Assembly (NCBI RefSeq): GCF_001896135.2
Contig: NZ_MPOH02000016.1
Span: 63,425-127,424, forward strand
Direction: 5' to 3'
Source of the DNA: Streptomyces phaeoluteigriseus
Lineage (GTDB): Bacteria > Actinomycetota > Actinomycetes > Streptomycetales > Streptomycetaceae
Length of the DNA stretch: 64,000 nucleotides
In this document: one piece after another, positions 56,038 to 64,000 of the stretch
How positions within the stretch are numbered: the stretch's first letter is position 1
Layout of the letters: each line of letters starts with the position of its first letter
Position numbers and translations under genes: made by a program
The notes under the pieces: model-generated
What the model was told of the DNA's origin: nothing
The model's input: the letters and a program-made list of their open reading frames with translations, nothing else
The model's database searches: none

Positions 56038-56850
56038 ATGCCCCAGCCCGCCAAGTCCTCACGTACACCAGCCACGCCCGACGCGCCGGAGAGTGCCGCG
56101 GGCTCCCGCGCGGCGGCCCAGCGTCTCAAGATGCGCCGCGAACTGGCGGCCGCGGCGATGGAGCTGTTCGCGACCAAGGGGTACGAGGCCACCACCGTCG
56201 ACGAGATCGCGGCCGCGGCCGGGGTCGCCCGCCGGACCTTCTTCCGCCACTTCCGTTCCAAGGAGGAGGCGATCTTCCCCGATCACGACGACACCCTGAT
56301 CCGGGCGGAGGCGGTGCTGAACGCGGCGCCCGCGCACGAGCACCCGCTCGACACGGTGTGCCGCGGCATCAAGGAAGTCATGCAGATGTACGCGGCGCGG
56401 CCGGAGATCTCGGTCGCCCGCTACAAGCTCACCCGCGAGGTGCCGACCCTGCGTGAGGCGGAGATCGCGTCGGTGGCCCGCTACGAGCGGCTCTTCACCC
56501 GCTATCTGCTCGGCCACTTCGACGAGCACGCGCACGACGACGACGCCAACGACGATCCGCTGCTGGCCGAGGTCGCCGCCTCCGCCGTGGTCACCGCCCA
56601 CAACCACGTGCTGCGGCGCTGGCTGCGGGCCGGCGGCCAGGGCGATGTCGAGGCCCAGCTCGACCACGCCTTCGGGATCGTGCGCAAGACGTTCGGGGAC
56701 GGCATCGGCGCCGGGCGCAGCATGGCCGCGGAGCGTCCGGCTCCCGCCGCGGTCTCCACGCACGGTGAGGTCCTGGTGACGGTCGCCCGCACCGACGCCC
56801 CGCTGCACGAGGTCATGCGCACCATCGAGCAGGCGCTCAAGGAGCGCTGA
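56038..56850 (+). CDS. TetR/AcrR-family transcriptional regulator
   Basis: A 270-residue regulator. N-terminal DNA-binding domain about 27-80: LAAAAMELFATKGYEATTVDEIAAAAGVARRTFFRHFRSKEE (TetR helix-turn-helix). C-terminal ligand domain of about 180 residues. It stands between the dehydrogenase and the ccr operon and may control one or both, in answer to an acyl-CoA or another small molecule. An ATG at 56020 is an alternative start; neither has a strong ribosome site. Confidence 0.88.
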   Translation: MPQPAKSSRTPATPDAPESAAGSRAAAQRLKMRRELAAAAMELFATKGYEATTVDEIAAAAGVARRTFFRHFRSKEEAIFPDHDDTLIRAEAVLNAAPAHEHPLDTVCRGIKEVMQMYAARPEISVARYKLTREVPTLREAEIASVARYERLFTRYLLGHFDEHAHDDDANDDPLLAEVAASAVVTAHNHVLRRWLRAGGQGDVEAQLDHAFGIVRKTFGDGIGAGRSMAAERPAPAAVSTHGEVLVTVARTDAPLHEVMRTIEQALKER

Positions 56851-56885
56851 ACCGCCCCTTCGACCGCCAGGACACTGTGACGACG

Positions 56886-56908
56886 GCCACCCGACCGGGT
56901 GGCGTTTT
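56886..56908 (+). terminator. Rho-independent-type terminator after the TetR gene
   Basis: GCCACCC (56886-56892) pairs with GGGTGGC (56897-56903), loop GACC, followed by GTTTT. It lies 36 bases after the TetR stop. One of the few in the window with a T run. Confidence 0.75.
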
Positions 56909-57003
56909 GGCATGTCAGAGCCCCTTTTCACGCGGATTTCAGGGCCCGTTCGATCGATCATCGCTCATTTGTTACGTAAAGATTTCATCTGAGGGGAATT
57001 TCT

Positions 57004-57016
57004 GGCACTCAGTGCC
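57004..57016. promoter_or_regulatory. Palindrome GGCAC-TCA-GTGCC upstream of ccr
   Basis: A perfect 5+5 inverted repeat in the ccr leader, nine bases from a second, stronger palindrome (57025-57039). The AT-rich stretch just upstream (56968-57002) is the likely promoter area. Confidence 0.4.
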
Positions 57017-57024
57017 TTGCGGGG

Positions 57025-57039
57025 TGACACGGGGTGTCA
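57025..57039. promoter_or_regulatory. Palindrome TGACAC-GGG-GTGTCA upstream of ccr
   Basis: A perfect 6+6 inverted repeat with a three-base centre, 234 bases before the ccr start. It is in the right place for an operator of the ccr operon. The rest of 56851-57273 shows no gene; the long leader has no identified fold. Confidence 0.5.
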
Positions 57040-57273
57040 TACGTTGAAGGAGTCCGGGCGGCCGGCGTGCAGAGACCATTCGTACGCCGGCTGTCCCCGC
57101 AAGCCCATGGCTGGCGCGCCCGGACGCCTGCGTCACAGGCAACCTCCCGCGCCACAAAGCGCTGCCGCACACCACACCCGCCGAACCGACGGCACAGCCC
57201 CATCCACCCTCAGCAGCACCGACGTAACCCTCAGCGCCCCTCCCTCAGGGCGCTCACCGCCGGAGGCAATACC

Positions 57274-58617
57274 GTGACCGTGAAGGACATCCTGGACGCG
57301 ATCCAGTCGCCGGACTCGACCCCGGACGACTTCGCCGCTCTGCCGCTCCCCGAGTCGTACCGCGCGATCACCGTGCACAAGGATGAGACGGAGATGTTCG
57401 CCGGGCTCGCCACCCGTGACAAGGACCCCCGCAAGTCCATCCACCTGGACGACGTGCCGGTGCCGGAACTCGGCCCGGGCGAGGCCCTGGTGGCCGTGAT
57501 GGCCTCCTCGGTCAACTACAACTCCGTGTGGACCTCGATCTTCGAGCCGGTGTCGACGTTCAGCTTCCTGGAGCGCTACGGCAGGCTCAGCGAACTCAGC
57601 AAGCGCCACGACCTGCCGTACCACATCATCGGCTCCGACCTCGCGGGCGTCGTGCTGCGCACCGGTCCCGGCGTGAACTCCTGGAAGCCCGGTGACGAGG
57701 TCGTCGCGCACTGTCTGTCGGTCGAGCTGGAGTCCTCCGACGGCCACAACGACACGATGCTCGACCCCGAGCAGCGCATCTGGGGCTTCGAGACCAACTT
57801 CGGCGGCCTCGCCGAGATCGCGCTGGTCAAGTCCAACCAGCTGATGCCCAAGCCGGACCACCTCAGCTGGGAGGAGGCGGCCGCTCCGGGCCTGGTCAAC
57901 TCCACCGCCTACCGGCAGCTGGTCTCGCGCAACGGCGCCGGCATGAAGCAGGGCGACAACGTCCTGATCTGGGGCGCCAGCGGCGGACTCGGCTCCTACG
58001 CGACGCAGTTCGCGCTGGCCGGCGGCGCCAACCCCATCTGTGTCGTCTCCAGCGAGCAGAAGGCGGACATCTGCCGGTCCATGGGCGCCGAGGCGATCAT
58101 CGACCGCACCGCCGAGGACTACAAGTTCTGGAAGGACGAGCACACCCAGGACCCCAAGGAGTGGAAGCGTTTCGGCAAGCGCATCCGCGAACTGACCGGC
58201 GGCGAGGACATCGACATCGTCTTCGAGCACCCCGGCCGCGAGACCTTCGGCGCGAGCGTCTACGTCACCCGTAAGGGCGGCACCGTCACCACCTGCGCCT
58301 CCACCTCGGGCTACATGCACGAGTACGACAACCGCTACCTGTGGATGTCCCTGAAGCGGATCATCGGCTCGCACTTCGCCAACTACCGCGAGGCCTGGGA
58401 GGCCAACCGGCTCGTCGCGAAGGGCAAGATCCACCCGACGCTGTCGAAGGTCTACGCCCTGGAGGAGACCGGCCAGGCCGCCTACGACGTGCACCGCAAC
58501 CTCCACCAGGGCAAGGTCGGCGTGCTCTGCCTGGCCCCCGAGGAGGGGCTGGGCGTGCGCGACGAGGCCAAGCGCGCGCAGCACGTCGACGCCATCAACC
58601 GCTTCCGGAACATCTGA
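57274..58617 (+). CDS. ccr: Crotonyl-CoA carboxylase/reductase
   Basis: A 447-residue medium-chain dehydrogenase-type protein. NADPH site WGASGGLGSYATQFALAGG; N-terminal YRAITVHKDETEMFAGL; RDKDPRKSIHLDDVP; FGANF-like FETNFGGLAEIALVKSNQLM. All are Ccr marks. It turns crotonyl-CoA, CO2 and NADPH into ethylmalonyl-CoA, the entry step of the ethylmalonyl-CoA pathway and a source of extender units. Start GTG at 57274 with CGGAGG eight bases upstream. Nine-base spacing to the mutase gene. Confidence 0.96.
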   Translation: MTVKDILDAIQSPDSTPDDFAALPLPESYRAITVHKDETEMFAGLATRDKDPRKSIHLDDVPVPELGPGEALVAVMASSVNYNSVWTSIFEPVSTFSFLERYGRLSELSKRHDLPYHIIGSDLAGVVLRTGPGVNSWKPGDEVVAHCLSVELESSDGHNDTMLDPEQRIWGFETNFGGLAEIALVKSNQLMPKPDHLSWEEAAAPGLVNSTAYRQLVSRNGAGMKQGDNVLIWGASGGLGSYATQFALAGGANPICVVSSEQKADICRSMGAEAIIDRTAEDYKFWKDEHTQDPKEWKRFGKRIRELTGGEDIDIVFEHPGRETFGASVYVTRKGGTVTTCASTSGYMHEYDNRYLWMSLKRIIGSHFANYREAWEANRLVAKGKIHPTLSKVYALEETGQAAYDVHRNLHQGKVGVLCLAPEEGLGVRDEAKRAQHVDAINRFRNI

Positions 58618-58625
58618 GGTCATAG

Positions 58626-60674
58626 ATGACAGAGCGTCAGTCCTCCGGTGCCCGGAGGGAAAAGGACCGGCCGTGGTTGATGCGGACCTACGCCGGCCAC
58701 TCCACGGCCGAGGCGTCCAACGAGCTGTACCGGCGCAACCTCGCCAAGGGCCAGACCGGCCTGTCGGTGGCGTTCGACCTGCCGACGCAGACCGGCTACG
58801 ACTCCGACCACGTCCTCGCCCGCGGCGAGGTCGGCAGGGTCGGCGTGCCGATCGCGCACCTCGGTGACATGCGCCGGCTGTTCCAGGACATCCCCCTGGA
58901 GCAGATGAACACCTCGATGACGATCAATGCCACGGCCATGTGGCTGCTGGCGCTCTACCAGGTCGTCGCCGAGGAGCAGGGTGCGGACATCACCCTGCTC
59001 CAGGGCACGACCCAGAACGACATCGTCAAGGAGTACCTGTCCCGCGGCACCCATGTGTTCCCGCCCGGGCCGAGCCTGCGCCTGACGACCGACATGATCG
59101 CGTACACGGTCTCCCACATGCCGAAGTGGAACCCGATCAACATCTGCAGCTACCACCTGCAGGAGGCGGGCGCCACCCCGGTCCAGGAGATCGCGTACGC
59201 GATGTCGACGGCGATCGCCGTGCTGGACGCCGTCCGCGACAGCGGCCAGGTCCCGCAGGAACGCATGGGCGACGTCGTCGGCCGGATCTCCTTCTTCGTG
59301 AACGCGGGCGTCCGCTTCGTCGAGGAGATGTGCAAGATGCGCGCCTTCGGCCGCATCTGGGACCGCGTCACCCGCGAGCGCTACGGCATCGAGAACCCCA
59401 AGCACCGCCGCTTCCGCTACGGCGTCCAGGTCAACTCCCTCGGACTGACCGAGGCGCAGCCGGAGAACAACGTCCAGCGGATCGTGCTGGAGATGCTGGC
59501 CGTGACCCTCTCCAAGGACGCACGCGCGCGTGCCGTGCAGCTGCCGGCCTGGAACGAGGCGCTGGGCCTGCCCCGCCCCTGGGACCAGCAGTGGTCGTTG
59601 CGCATGCAGCAGGTGCTGGCCTACGAGAGCGACCTGCTGGAGTACGAGGACATCTTCGAGGGCTCGAAGGTGATCGAGGCCAAGGTGGGCGAACTGGTCG
59701 AGGAGTCGTTCACCGAGATCGAGCGGATCGAGGAGATGGGCGGCGCGATGGCCGCCGTCGAGTCCGGCTACCTCAAGTCGCAGCTGGTGTCCTCGCACGC
59801 CGAGCGCAGGGGCCGGATCGAGTCGGGTCAGGAGAAGATCGTCGGCGTCAACGTCTTCGAGACGACCGAGCCCAACCCGCTGACCGCCGATCTCGACACG
59901 GCGATCCAGACGGTCGACCCGGCCGTCGAGGCCCGGGTGATCGCCTCCCTCCAGCACTGGCGCGACACCCGCTACCAGCCGCCCTTCAACCATCCGCGCC
60001 CCTGCAAGTCGCTGGAGAGGCTGAAGGAGGCCGCCAAGGGCACCGGCAACCTCATGGAGGCCACCCTGGAGTGCGCCCGCGCCGGTGCCACGACCGGCGA
60101 GTGGGCCGGGGCCCTGCGTGAGGTGTTCGGCGAGTTCCGTGCCCCTACGGGCGTCTCGTCGGCGCCGGTGGCGGTCCCCGCCGAGGAGGGCTCGGCCATG
60201 TCCGAGGTGCGTCGCAAGGTCGACCTGACCGCACGGGACCTGGGCGTCGGCAAGCTGCGCTTCCTGGTCGGCAAGCCCGGCCTGGACGGGCATTCCAACG
60301 GCGCCGAGCAGATCGCCGTCCGCGCGCGTGACGCCGGCTTCGAGGTGGTCTACCAGGGCATCCGGCTGACGCCCGAGCAGATCGTGGACGCGGCCGTCGC
60401 CGAGGACGTGCACGCGGTCGGCCTGTCGATCCTGTCCGGATCGCACGCCCAACTGGTGCCGGACGTCCTCGAACGGCTGCGTGTGGCCGGTGCCACAGAC
60501 ATTCCGGTGATCGCCGGTGGCATCATCCCAGGCGGTGACGCCGAACAACTGCGGGCCGCGGGAGTGGCAGCCGTGTTCACCCCGAAGGACTTCGACATCA
60601 CCGGAATCATCGGCCGCATCGTCGACGAGATCCGCAAAGCGAACAAGCTCGACCCCCTGGAGGTCCCCGCATGA
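58626..60674 (+). CDS. meaA: Ethylmalonyl-CoA mutase (MeaA/Ecm), B12-dependent
   Basis: A 682-residue single-chain coenzyme-B12 mutase. Residues 15-530 are the substrate barrel (TYAGHSTAEASNELYRRNLA, SVAFDLPTQTGYDSDH); residues about 545-675 the cobalamin domain with the base-off motif DGHSNG (DxHxxG type), then GIIPGGDAEQLRAAGV. The enzyme rearranges ethylmalonyl-CoA to methylsuccinyl-CoA. It overlaps the lyase gene downstream by four bases. Confidence 0.95.
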   Translation: MTERQSSGARREKDRPWLMRTYAGHSTAEASNELYRRNLAKGQTGLSVAFDLPTQTGYDSDHVLARGEVGRVGVPIAHLGDMRRLFQDIPLEQMNTSMTINATAMWLLALYQVVAEEQGADITLLQGTTQNDIVKEYLSRGTHVFPPGPSLRLTTDMIAYTVSHMPKWNPINICSYHLQEAGATPVQEIAYAMSTAIAVLDAVRDSGQVPQERMGDVVGRISFFVNAGVRFVEEMCKMRAFGRIWDRVTRERYGIENPKHRRFRYGVQVNSLGLTEAQPENNVQRIVLEMLAVTLSKDARARAVQLPAWNEALGLPRPWDQQWSLRMQQVLAYESDLLEYEDIFEGSKVIEAKVGELVEESFTEIERIEEMGGAMAAVESGYLKSQLVSSHAERRGRIESGQEKIVGVNVFETTEPNPLTADLDTAIQTVDPAVEARVIASLQHWRDTRYQPPFNHPRPCKSLERLKEAAKGTGNLMEATLECARAGATTGEWAGALREVFGEFRAPTGVSSAPVAVPAEEGSAMSEVRRKVDLTARDLGVGKLRFLVGKPGLDGHSNGAEQIAVRARDAGFEVVYQGIRLTPEQIVDAAVAEDVHAVGLSILSGSHAQLVPDVLERLRVAGATDIPVIAGGIIPGGDAEQLRAAGVAAVFTPKDFDITGIIGRIVDEIRKANKLDPLEVPA

Positions 60675-61684
60675 CCGCCCACCCGGCTTCCACCGCCGCC
60701 CTTCCGACGAGCGGCTCCGGCGCACAGCCTGTCAACCGTCTGCGTCCCCGTCGCTCGTGTCTCGCGGTCCCGGGCAGCAACCCCCGCTTCCTGGAGAAGG
60801 CGCAGGGCCTCCCGGCCGACCAGGTCTTCCTCGACCTGGAGGACGCGTGCGCCCCGCTCGCCAAGCCCGAGGCGCGGCACACCATCGTCAAGTTCCTCAA
60901 CGAGGGTGACTGGACGGGCAAGACGAGGGTCGTGCGCGTGAACGACTGGACGACCGAGTGGACGTACCGCGATGTCGTCACGGTCGTCGAGGGTGCGGGT
61001 CCGAACCTCGACTGCATCATGCTGCCGAAGGTGCAGAACGCCCAGCAGGTCGTCGCCCTCGACCTGCTGCTGACGCAGATCGAGAAGACGATGGGCTTCG
61101 AGGTCGGCCGGATCGGCATCGAGGCGCAGATCGAGAACGCCCAGGGCCTCAACAACGTCAACGAGATCGCCCAGGCCTCCCCGCGGATCGAGACGATCAT
61201 CTTCGGCCCGGCCGACTTCATGGCGTCGATCAACATGAAGTCGCTGGTCGTGGGCGAGCAGCCGCCCGGCTACCCGGCGGACGCCTACCACTACATCCTG
61301 ATGAAGATCCTGATGGCCGCCCGCGCCAACGACCTCCAGGCGATCGACGGCCCCTACCTCCAGATCCGCAACGTCGACGGCTACCGGGCGGTCGCCCAGC
61401 GCGCCGCCGCGCTCGGCTTCGACGGCAAGTGGGTGCTGCACCCGGGCCAGGTCGAGGCCTCCAACGAGATCTTCTCGCCGTCCCAGGAGGACTACGACCA
61501 CGCCGAGCTGATCCTGGACGCGTACGACTACTACACGTCCGAGGCGGGCGGCAAGAAGGGCTCCGCGATGCTCGGCGACGAGATGATCGACGAGGCCAGC
61601 CGCAAGATGGCCCTGGTCATCTCGGGCAAGGGCCGCGCCGCCGGTATGCGGCGCACCACCGAGTTCGAGATCCCGGAGGCCTGA
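60671..61684 (+). CDS. CoA-ester lyase (L-malyl-CoA/beta-methylmalyl-CoA lyase)
   Basis: A 337-residue HpcH/HpaI-type aldolase: RRSCLAVPGSNPRFLEKA, QVFLDLEDACAP, IMLPKVQNAQQV, GIEAQIENAQGL and WVLHPGQVEASNEIF. It splits beta-methylmalyl-CoA into propionyl-CoA and glyoxylate (and malyl-CoA into acetyl-CoA and glyoxylate). Placement in the ethylmalonyl-CoA operon sets the role. Overlaps meaA by four bases. Confidence 0.94.
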   Translation: MTAHPASTAALPTSGSGAQPVNRLRPRRSCLAVPGSNPRFLEKAQGLPADQVFLDLEDACAPLAKPEARHTIVKFLNEGDWTGKTRVVRVNDWTTEWTYRDVVTVVEGAGPNLDCIMLPKVQNAQQVVALDLLLTQIEKTMGFEVGRIGIEAQIENAQGLNNVNEIAQASPRIETIIFGPADFMASINMKSLVVGEQPPGYPADAYHYILMKILMAARANDLQAIDGPYLQIRNVDGYRAVAQRAAALGFDGKWVLHPGQVEASNEIFSPSQEDYDHAELILDAYDYYTSEAGGKKGSAMLGDEMIDEASRKMALVISGKGRAAGMRRTTEFEIPEA

Positions 61685-61689
61685 GCGCG

Positions 61690-62202
61690 ATGCAGTTCGG
61701 ACGCACGTACGAGGAGTTCGAGGTCGGCGCGGTCTACAAGCACTGGCCCGGGAAGACGGTCACGGAGTACGACGACCACCTCTTCTGTCTCCTCACCATG
61801 AACCACCACCCGCTCCACATGGACAGCAACTACGCGGAGCACACGACCGACTTCGGCAAGAACGTCGTCGTCGGCAACTACGTCTACTCCCTGCTGCTCG
61901 GCATGTCCGTGCCCGACGTCTCCGGCAAGGCGATCGCCAACCTGGAGATCGAGTCGCTGAAGCACGTGGCGCCGACCTTCCACGGTGACACGATCTACGG
62001 CGAGACGACCGTGCTCGACAAGTGGCCGTCCAAGTCGAAGAACGACCGGGGCATCGTCCACGTCGAGACCAAGGGCTACAAGCAGGACGGCACGCTCGTG
62101 TGCGTGTTCCGCCGCAAGGTGATGGTGCCGACCGAGACGTACATCAAGGAGCGCGGCGGCGAGCAGCCCGGCCGCCCGGAGCTGAAGTCGCAGGAGAAGT
62201 AG
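61690..62202 (+). CDS. MaoC-type dehydratase (mesaconyl-CoA hydratase)
   Basis: A 170-residue hot-dog-fold protein: QFGRTYEEFEVGAVYKHWPG, LTMNHHPLHMDSNYAE (catalytic Asn-His and Asp region) and GNYVYSLLLGMSV. It would hydrate mesaconyl-CoA to beta-methylmalyl-CoA. Five bases after the lyase and directly followed (no gap) by the acyl-CoA dehydrogenase start. Confidence 0.9.
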   Translation: MQFGRTYEEFEVGAVYKHWPGKTVTEYDDHLFCLLTMNHHPLHMDSNYAEHTTDFGKNVVVGNYVYSLLLGMSVPDVSGKAIANLEIESLKHVAPTFHGDTIYGETTVLDKWPSKSKNDRGIVHVETKGYKQDGTLVCVFRRKVMVPTETYIKERGGEQPGRPELKSQEK

Positions 62203-63408
62203 ATGAGCCGCCTCGCCCAGACCGCCGGTCTGACCGACGTCCAGCGGGAGATCCTCGCCACGGTCCGCGACTTCGTGGACAAGGAGATCCTCCCGGTCGC
62301 CACCGAACTGGAGCACCGCGACGAGTACCCGCAGGCGATCGTCGACGGCCTCAAGGAGCTGGGCCTGTTCGGCCTGATGATCCCCGAGGAGTACGGGGGC
62401 CTGGGCGAGTCGCTCCTGACGTACGCCCTGTGCGTCGAGGAGATCGCCCGCGGCTGGATGTCCGTCTCCGGCATCATCAACACGCACTTCATCGTGGCGT
62501 ACATGCTCAAGCAGCACGGCACGCAGGAGCAGAAGGACCACTTCCTGCCGCGGATGGCGGCCGGCGACATCCGGGGCGCGTTCTCGATGTCGGAGCCGGG
62601 ACTGGGCTCGGACGTCTCGGCGATCACCTCGAAGGCGGTGAGGGACGGCGAGGAGTACGTCCTGAACGGCCAGAAGATGTGGCTGACGAACGGCGGTACG
62701 TCCTCCCTGGTGGCCGTTCTCGTACGAAGTGACGAAGGACACCCGGAGGGGACCGCGCCCCACAAGTCGATGACGACCTTCCTGGTGGAGAAGGAGCCCG
62801 GCTTCGGCGAGGTCCGCCCCGGCCTCACCATCCCGGGCAAGATCGACAAGATGGGCTACAAGGGCGTCGACACCACCGAGCTGATCATGGACGGCCTGCG
62901 CGTTCCCGCGGACCGCGTGCTCGGCGGCGTCACCGGCCGCGGTTTTTACCAAATGATGGACGGCGTGGAGGTCGGCCGCGTCAACGTCGCCGCGCGCGGC
63001 TGCGGCGTCGCCCAGCGTGCCTTCGAGCTGGGCGTGAGCTACGCCCAGCAGCGTCACACCTTCGGCAAGCCGATCGCCCAGCACCAGGCGATCCAGTTCA
63101 AGCTGGCCGAGATGGCTACCAAGGTCGAGGCCGCCCATGCCATGATGGTGAATGCCGCACGCAAAAAGGACTCCGGGGAACGAAACGACCTTGAGGCCGG
63201 GATGGCGAAGTACCTCGCCTCCGAGTACTGCAAGGAGGTCGTGGAGGACGCCTTCCGGATCCACGGCGGGTACGGCTTCTCCAAGGAGTACGAGATCGAG
63301 CGCCTCTACCGCGAGGCCCCGATGCTGCTCATCGGTGAAGGAACCGCCGAGATCCAGAAGATGATCATCGGCCGCAGGCTGCTCGAAGAGTATCGATTCC
63401 AGGGCTAG
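62203..63408 (+). CDS. Acyl-CoA dehydrogenase (methylsuccinyl-CoA dehydrogenase role)
   Basis: A 401-residue ACAD flavoprotein: FSMSEPGLGSDVSAI (FAD/substrate), QKMWLTNGGTSS, RVNVAARGCGVAQRAFE, QRHTFGKPIAQHQAIQ and the C-terminal base-bearing YREAPMLLIGEGTAEIQKMIIG. In this operon it should oxidise (2S)-methylsuccinyl-CoA to mesaconyl-CoA. Classical Mcd is longer (about 550), so the assignment is from context. Start codon directly follows the TAG of the hydratase. Confidence 0.88.
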   Translation: MSRLAQTAGLTDVQREILATVRDFVDKEILPVATELEHRDEYPQAIVDGLKELGLFGLMIPEEYGGLGESLLTYALCVEEIARGWMSVSGIINTHFIVAYMLKQHGTQEQKDHFLPRMAAGDIRGAFSMSEPGLGSDVSAITSKAVRDGEEYVLNGQKMWLTNGGTSSLVAVLVRSDEGHPEGTAPHKSMTTFLVEKEPGFGEVRPGLTIPGKIDKMGYKGVDTTELIMDGLRVPADRVLGGVTGRGFYQMMDGVEVGRVNVAARGCGVAQRAFELGVSYAQQRHTFGKPIAQHQAIQFKLAEMATKVEAAHAMMVNAARKKDSGERNDLEAGMAKYLASEYCKEVVEDAFRIHGGYGFSKEYEIERLYREAPMLLIGEGTAEIQKMIIGRRLLEEYRFQG

Positions 63409-63419
63409 ATGTCTGGTTG

Positions 63420-63452
63420 GGGGTGTTTTCTTCGAGAAGAAGATCACACCCC
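63420..63452 (+). terminator. Interrupted hairpin after the ethylmalonyl-CoA operon
   Basis: Outer stem GGGGTGT/ACACCCC (63420-63426, 63446-63452) and inner stem TTCTTC/GAAGAA (63428-63433, 63436-63441), 12 bases after the operon's last stop. Likely terminator before psd; part of the 169-base spacer. Confidence 0.65.
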
Positions 63453-63577
63453 GTCAACCAGCTCGCGCCGTCGACTCGGCTGTCCGGCTTACCCAGTTGC
63501 GGCCCCGAACCGCTACGATCGCGAGAAAGCCGCCGTCCCCCGTCGAAGCGCGGCATCATTCGCTACGAAGGTCATCC

Positions 63578-64000
63578 ATGCCCCACAGCCAAACCTCTGC
63601 ACCTCGCGACAGCCTGGCCGGCGTACGCCTTGCGCGCGGAGCATCGCCGTGGCTCCTCCCGACCGTCGCCACAGCCGCCGTCAGCCTGGTCCGCGCCCGC
63701 CGCTCGGGCGTCGCCAAGGCCGTCGCCGTGCCCGCCACCGCTCTCGCGGCGGGCATGCTGTGGTTCTTCCGCGACCCCGAGCGAGAGATCGCGTCCGGCA
63801 GGGTCATCTCGCCCGCCGACGGTGTGGTGCAGAGCATCATGCCGTGGAAGGACGGACGGACCCGCGTCGCGATCTTCATGAGCCCGCTCAACGTCCACGT
63901 CAACCGCGCCCCACTGGCCGGCACCGTGACGTCGGTCGAGCACATCCCGGGCGGATTCGTGCCGGCCTTCAACAAGGAGAGCGAGAACAACGAGCGCGTC
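63578..64000 (+). CDS. psd: Phosphatidylserine decarboxylase, 5' part
   Basis: 141 codons are open to the window edge. After a 20-residue polar start come two hydrophobic segments (ASPWLLPTVATAAVSLV and AVAVPATALAAGMLWFF), then the Psd domain: FRDPEREIASGRVISPADG, IFMSPLNVHVNRAPLAGTV and NKESENNERV. It decarboxylates phosphatidylserine to phosphatidylethanolamine at the membrane. The self-cleavage LGST site lies beyond the window. ATG at 63578; GAAGG lies about five bases upstream. This is followed by pssA in related Streptomyces. Confidence 0.92.
   Translation, partial: MPHSQTSAPRDSLAGVRLARGASPWLLPTVATAAVSLVRARRSGVAKAVAVPATALAAGMLWFFRDPEREIASGRVISPADGVVQSIMPWKDGRTRVAIFMSPLNVHVNRAPLAGTVTSVEHIPGGFVPAFNKESENNERV

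Noticed and set aside
56851..57273. B12 riboswitch before the B12-dependent mutase operon
   Set aside because: No B12-box-like sequence was recognised in the leader; the palindromes fit protein operators better. A covariance-model search would decide.
1..64000. CRISPR arrays, tRNA or rRNA genes, intact insertion sequences
   Set aside because: No regularly spaced palindromic repeats, no cloverleaf with a T-loop signature and no transposase frame was found on reading both strands.

Overview
The window is high-GC actinobacterial DNA, almost certainly from a Streptomyces. GC bias sits at third codon positions, GTG starts and four-base ATGA/GTGA overlaps are common, and two blocks with the gene order of the Streptomyces chromosome are present: gas-vesicle cluster gvpO-A-F-G-Y-Z-J-L-S-K and the ethylmalonyl-CoA block (ccr, ecm/meaA, mcl, mch, acyl-CoA dehydrogenase, then psd). 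No rRNA, tRNA, CRISPR array or intact insertion sequence was seen. All calls come from reading the sequence; no database search was run.

Layout. 1-1240: end of an unidentified gene, a GC-rich tandem-repeat spacer, and an orphan narJ chaperone behind a 59-residue reading frame. 1329-3598: a translationally coupled pair, a beta-helix protein and a small helical protein, sharing a short Gly/Asn motif; this is the best candidate for an undescribed system. 3636-14928: mostly minus-strand housekeeping and stress genes (GDPD, OsmC, MoxR ATPase plus metallopeptidase/VWA pair, membrane phosphodiesterase, two metallo-beta-lactamase-fold hydrolases, DedA), ending in a mosaic of broken genes. 15446-21351: pyruvate-oxidase-like enzyme, DUF2795, DJ-1/PfpI, DUF6158, ABC-F ATPase, histidine phosphatase. 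21775-22810: methyltransferase and a tiny hydrophobic protein. 22838-32918: one long minus-strand series, NDH-2-like flavoprotein, transketolase, LigD polymerase domain and the whole gvp cluster.

33139-42525: F420-dependent enzyme, SDR remnant, holin-like protein, VOC protein, arginase family, GNAT, LapA-like protein, then a four-gene peptidase operon (DppA, M20, S9, S66) that reads as a peptide/murein-peptide degradation module. 42888-53696: ECF41-like sigma factor and DoxX, methyltransferase, a split PAS-GAF-PP2C-HATPase regulator, a deleted MFS transporter, SRPBCC protein, a radical SAM gene with a LexA-type box in its promoter, secreted TAP-like hydrolase, RidA, GNAT and HEAT-repeat genes. 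54096-64000: double-domain 3-hydroxyacyl-CoA dehydrogenase, TetR regulator, ethylmalonyl-CoA block (crotonyl-CoA carboxylation, mutase, lyase, hydratase, dehydrogenase) and the start of psd.

A striking feature is that several otherwise conserved genes (aminotransferase-like gene twice, histidine phosphatase, gvpK, ligD, VOC, probably gvpO) are each out of frame by exactly one missing base, and in nearly every case one C restored in a GGCCG context repairs the family-typical protein. This may be assembly error or a real deletion hotspot. The window also holds many short tandem repeats in spacers, and several strong hairpins and palindromes that look like terminators or operators.
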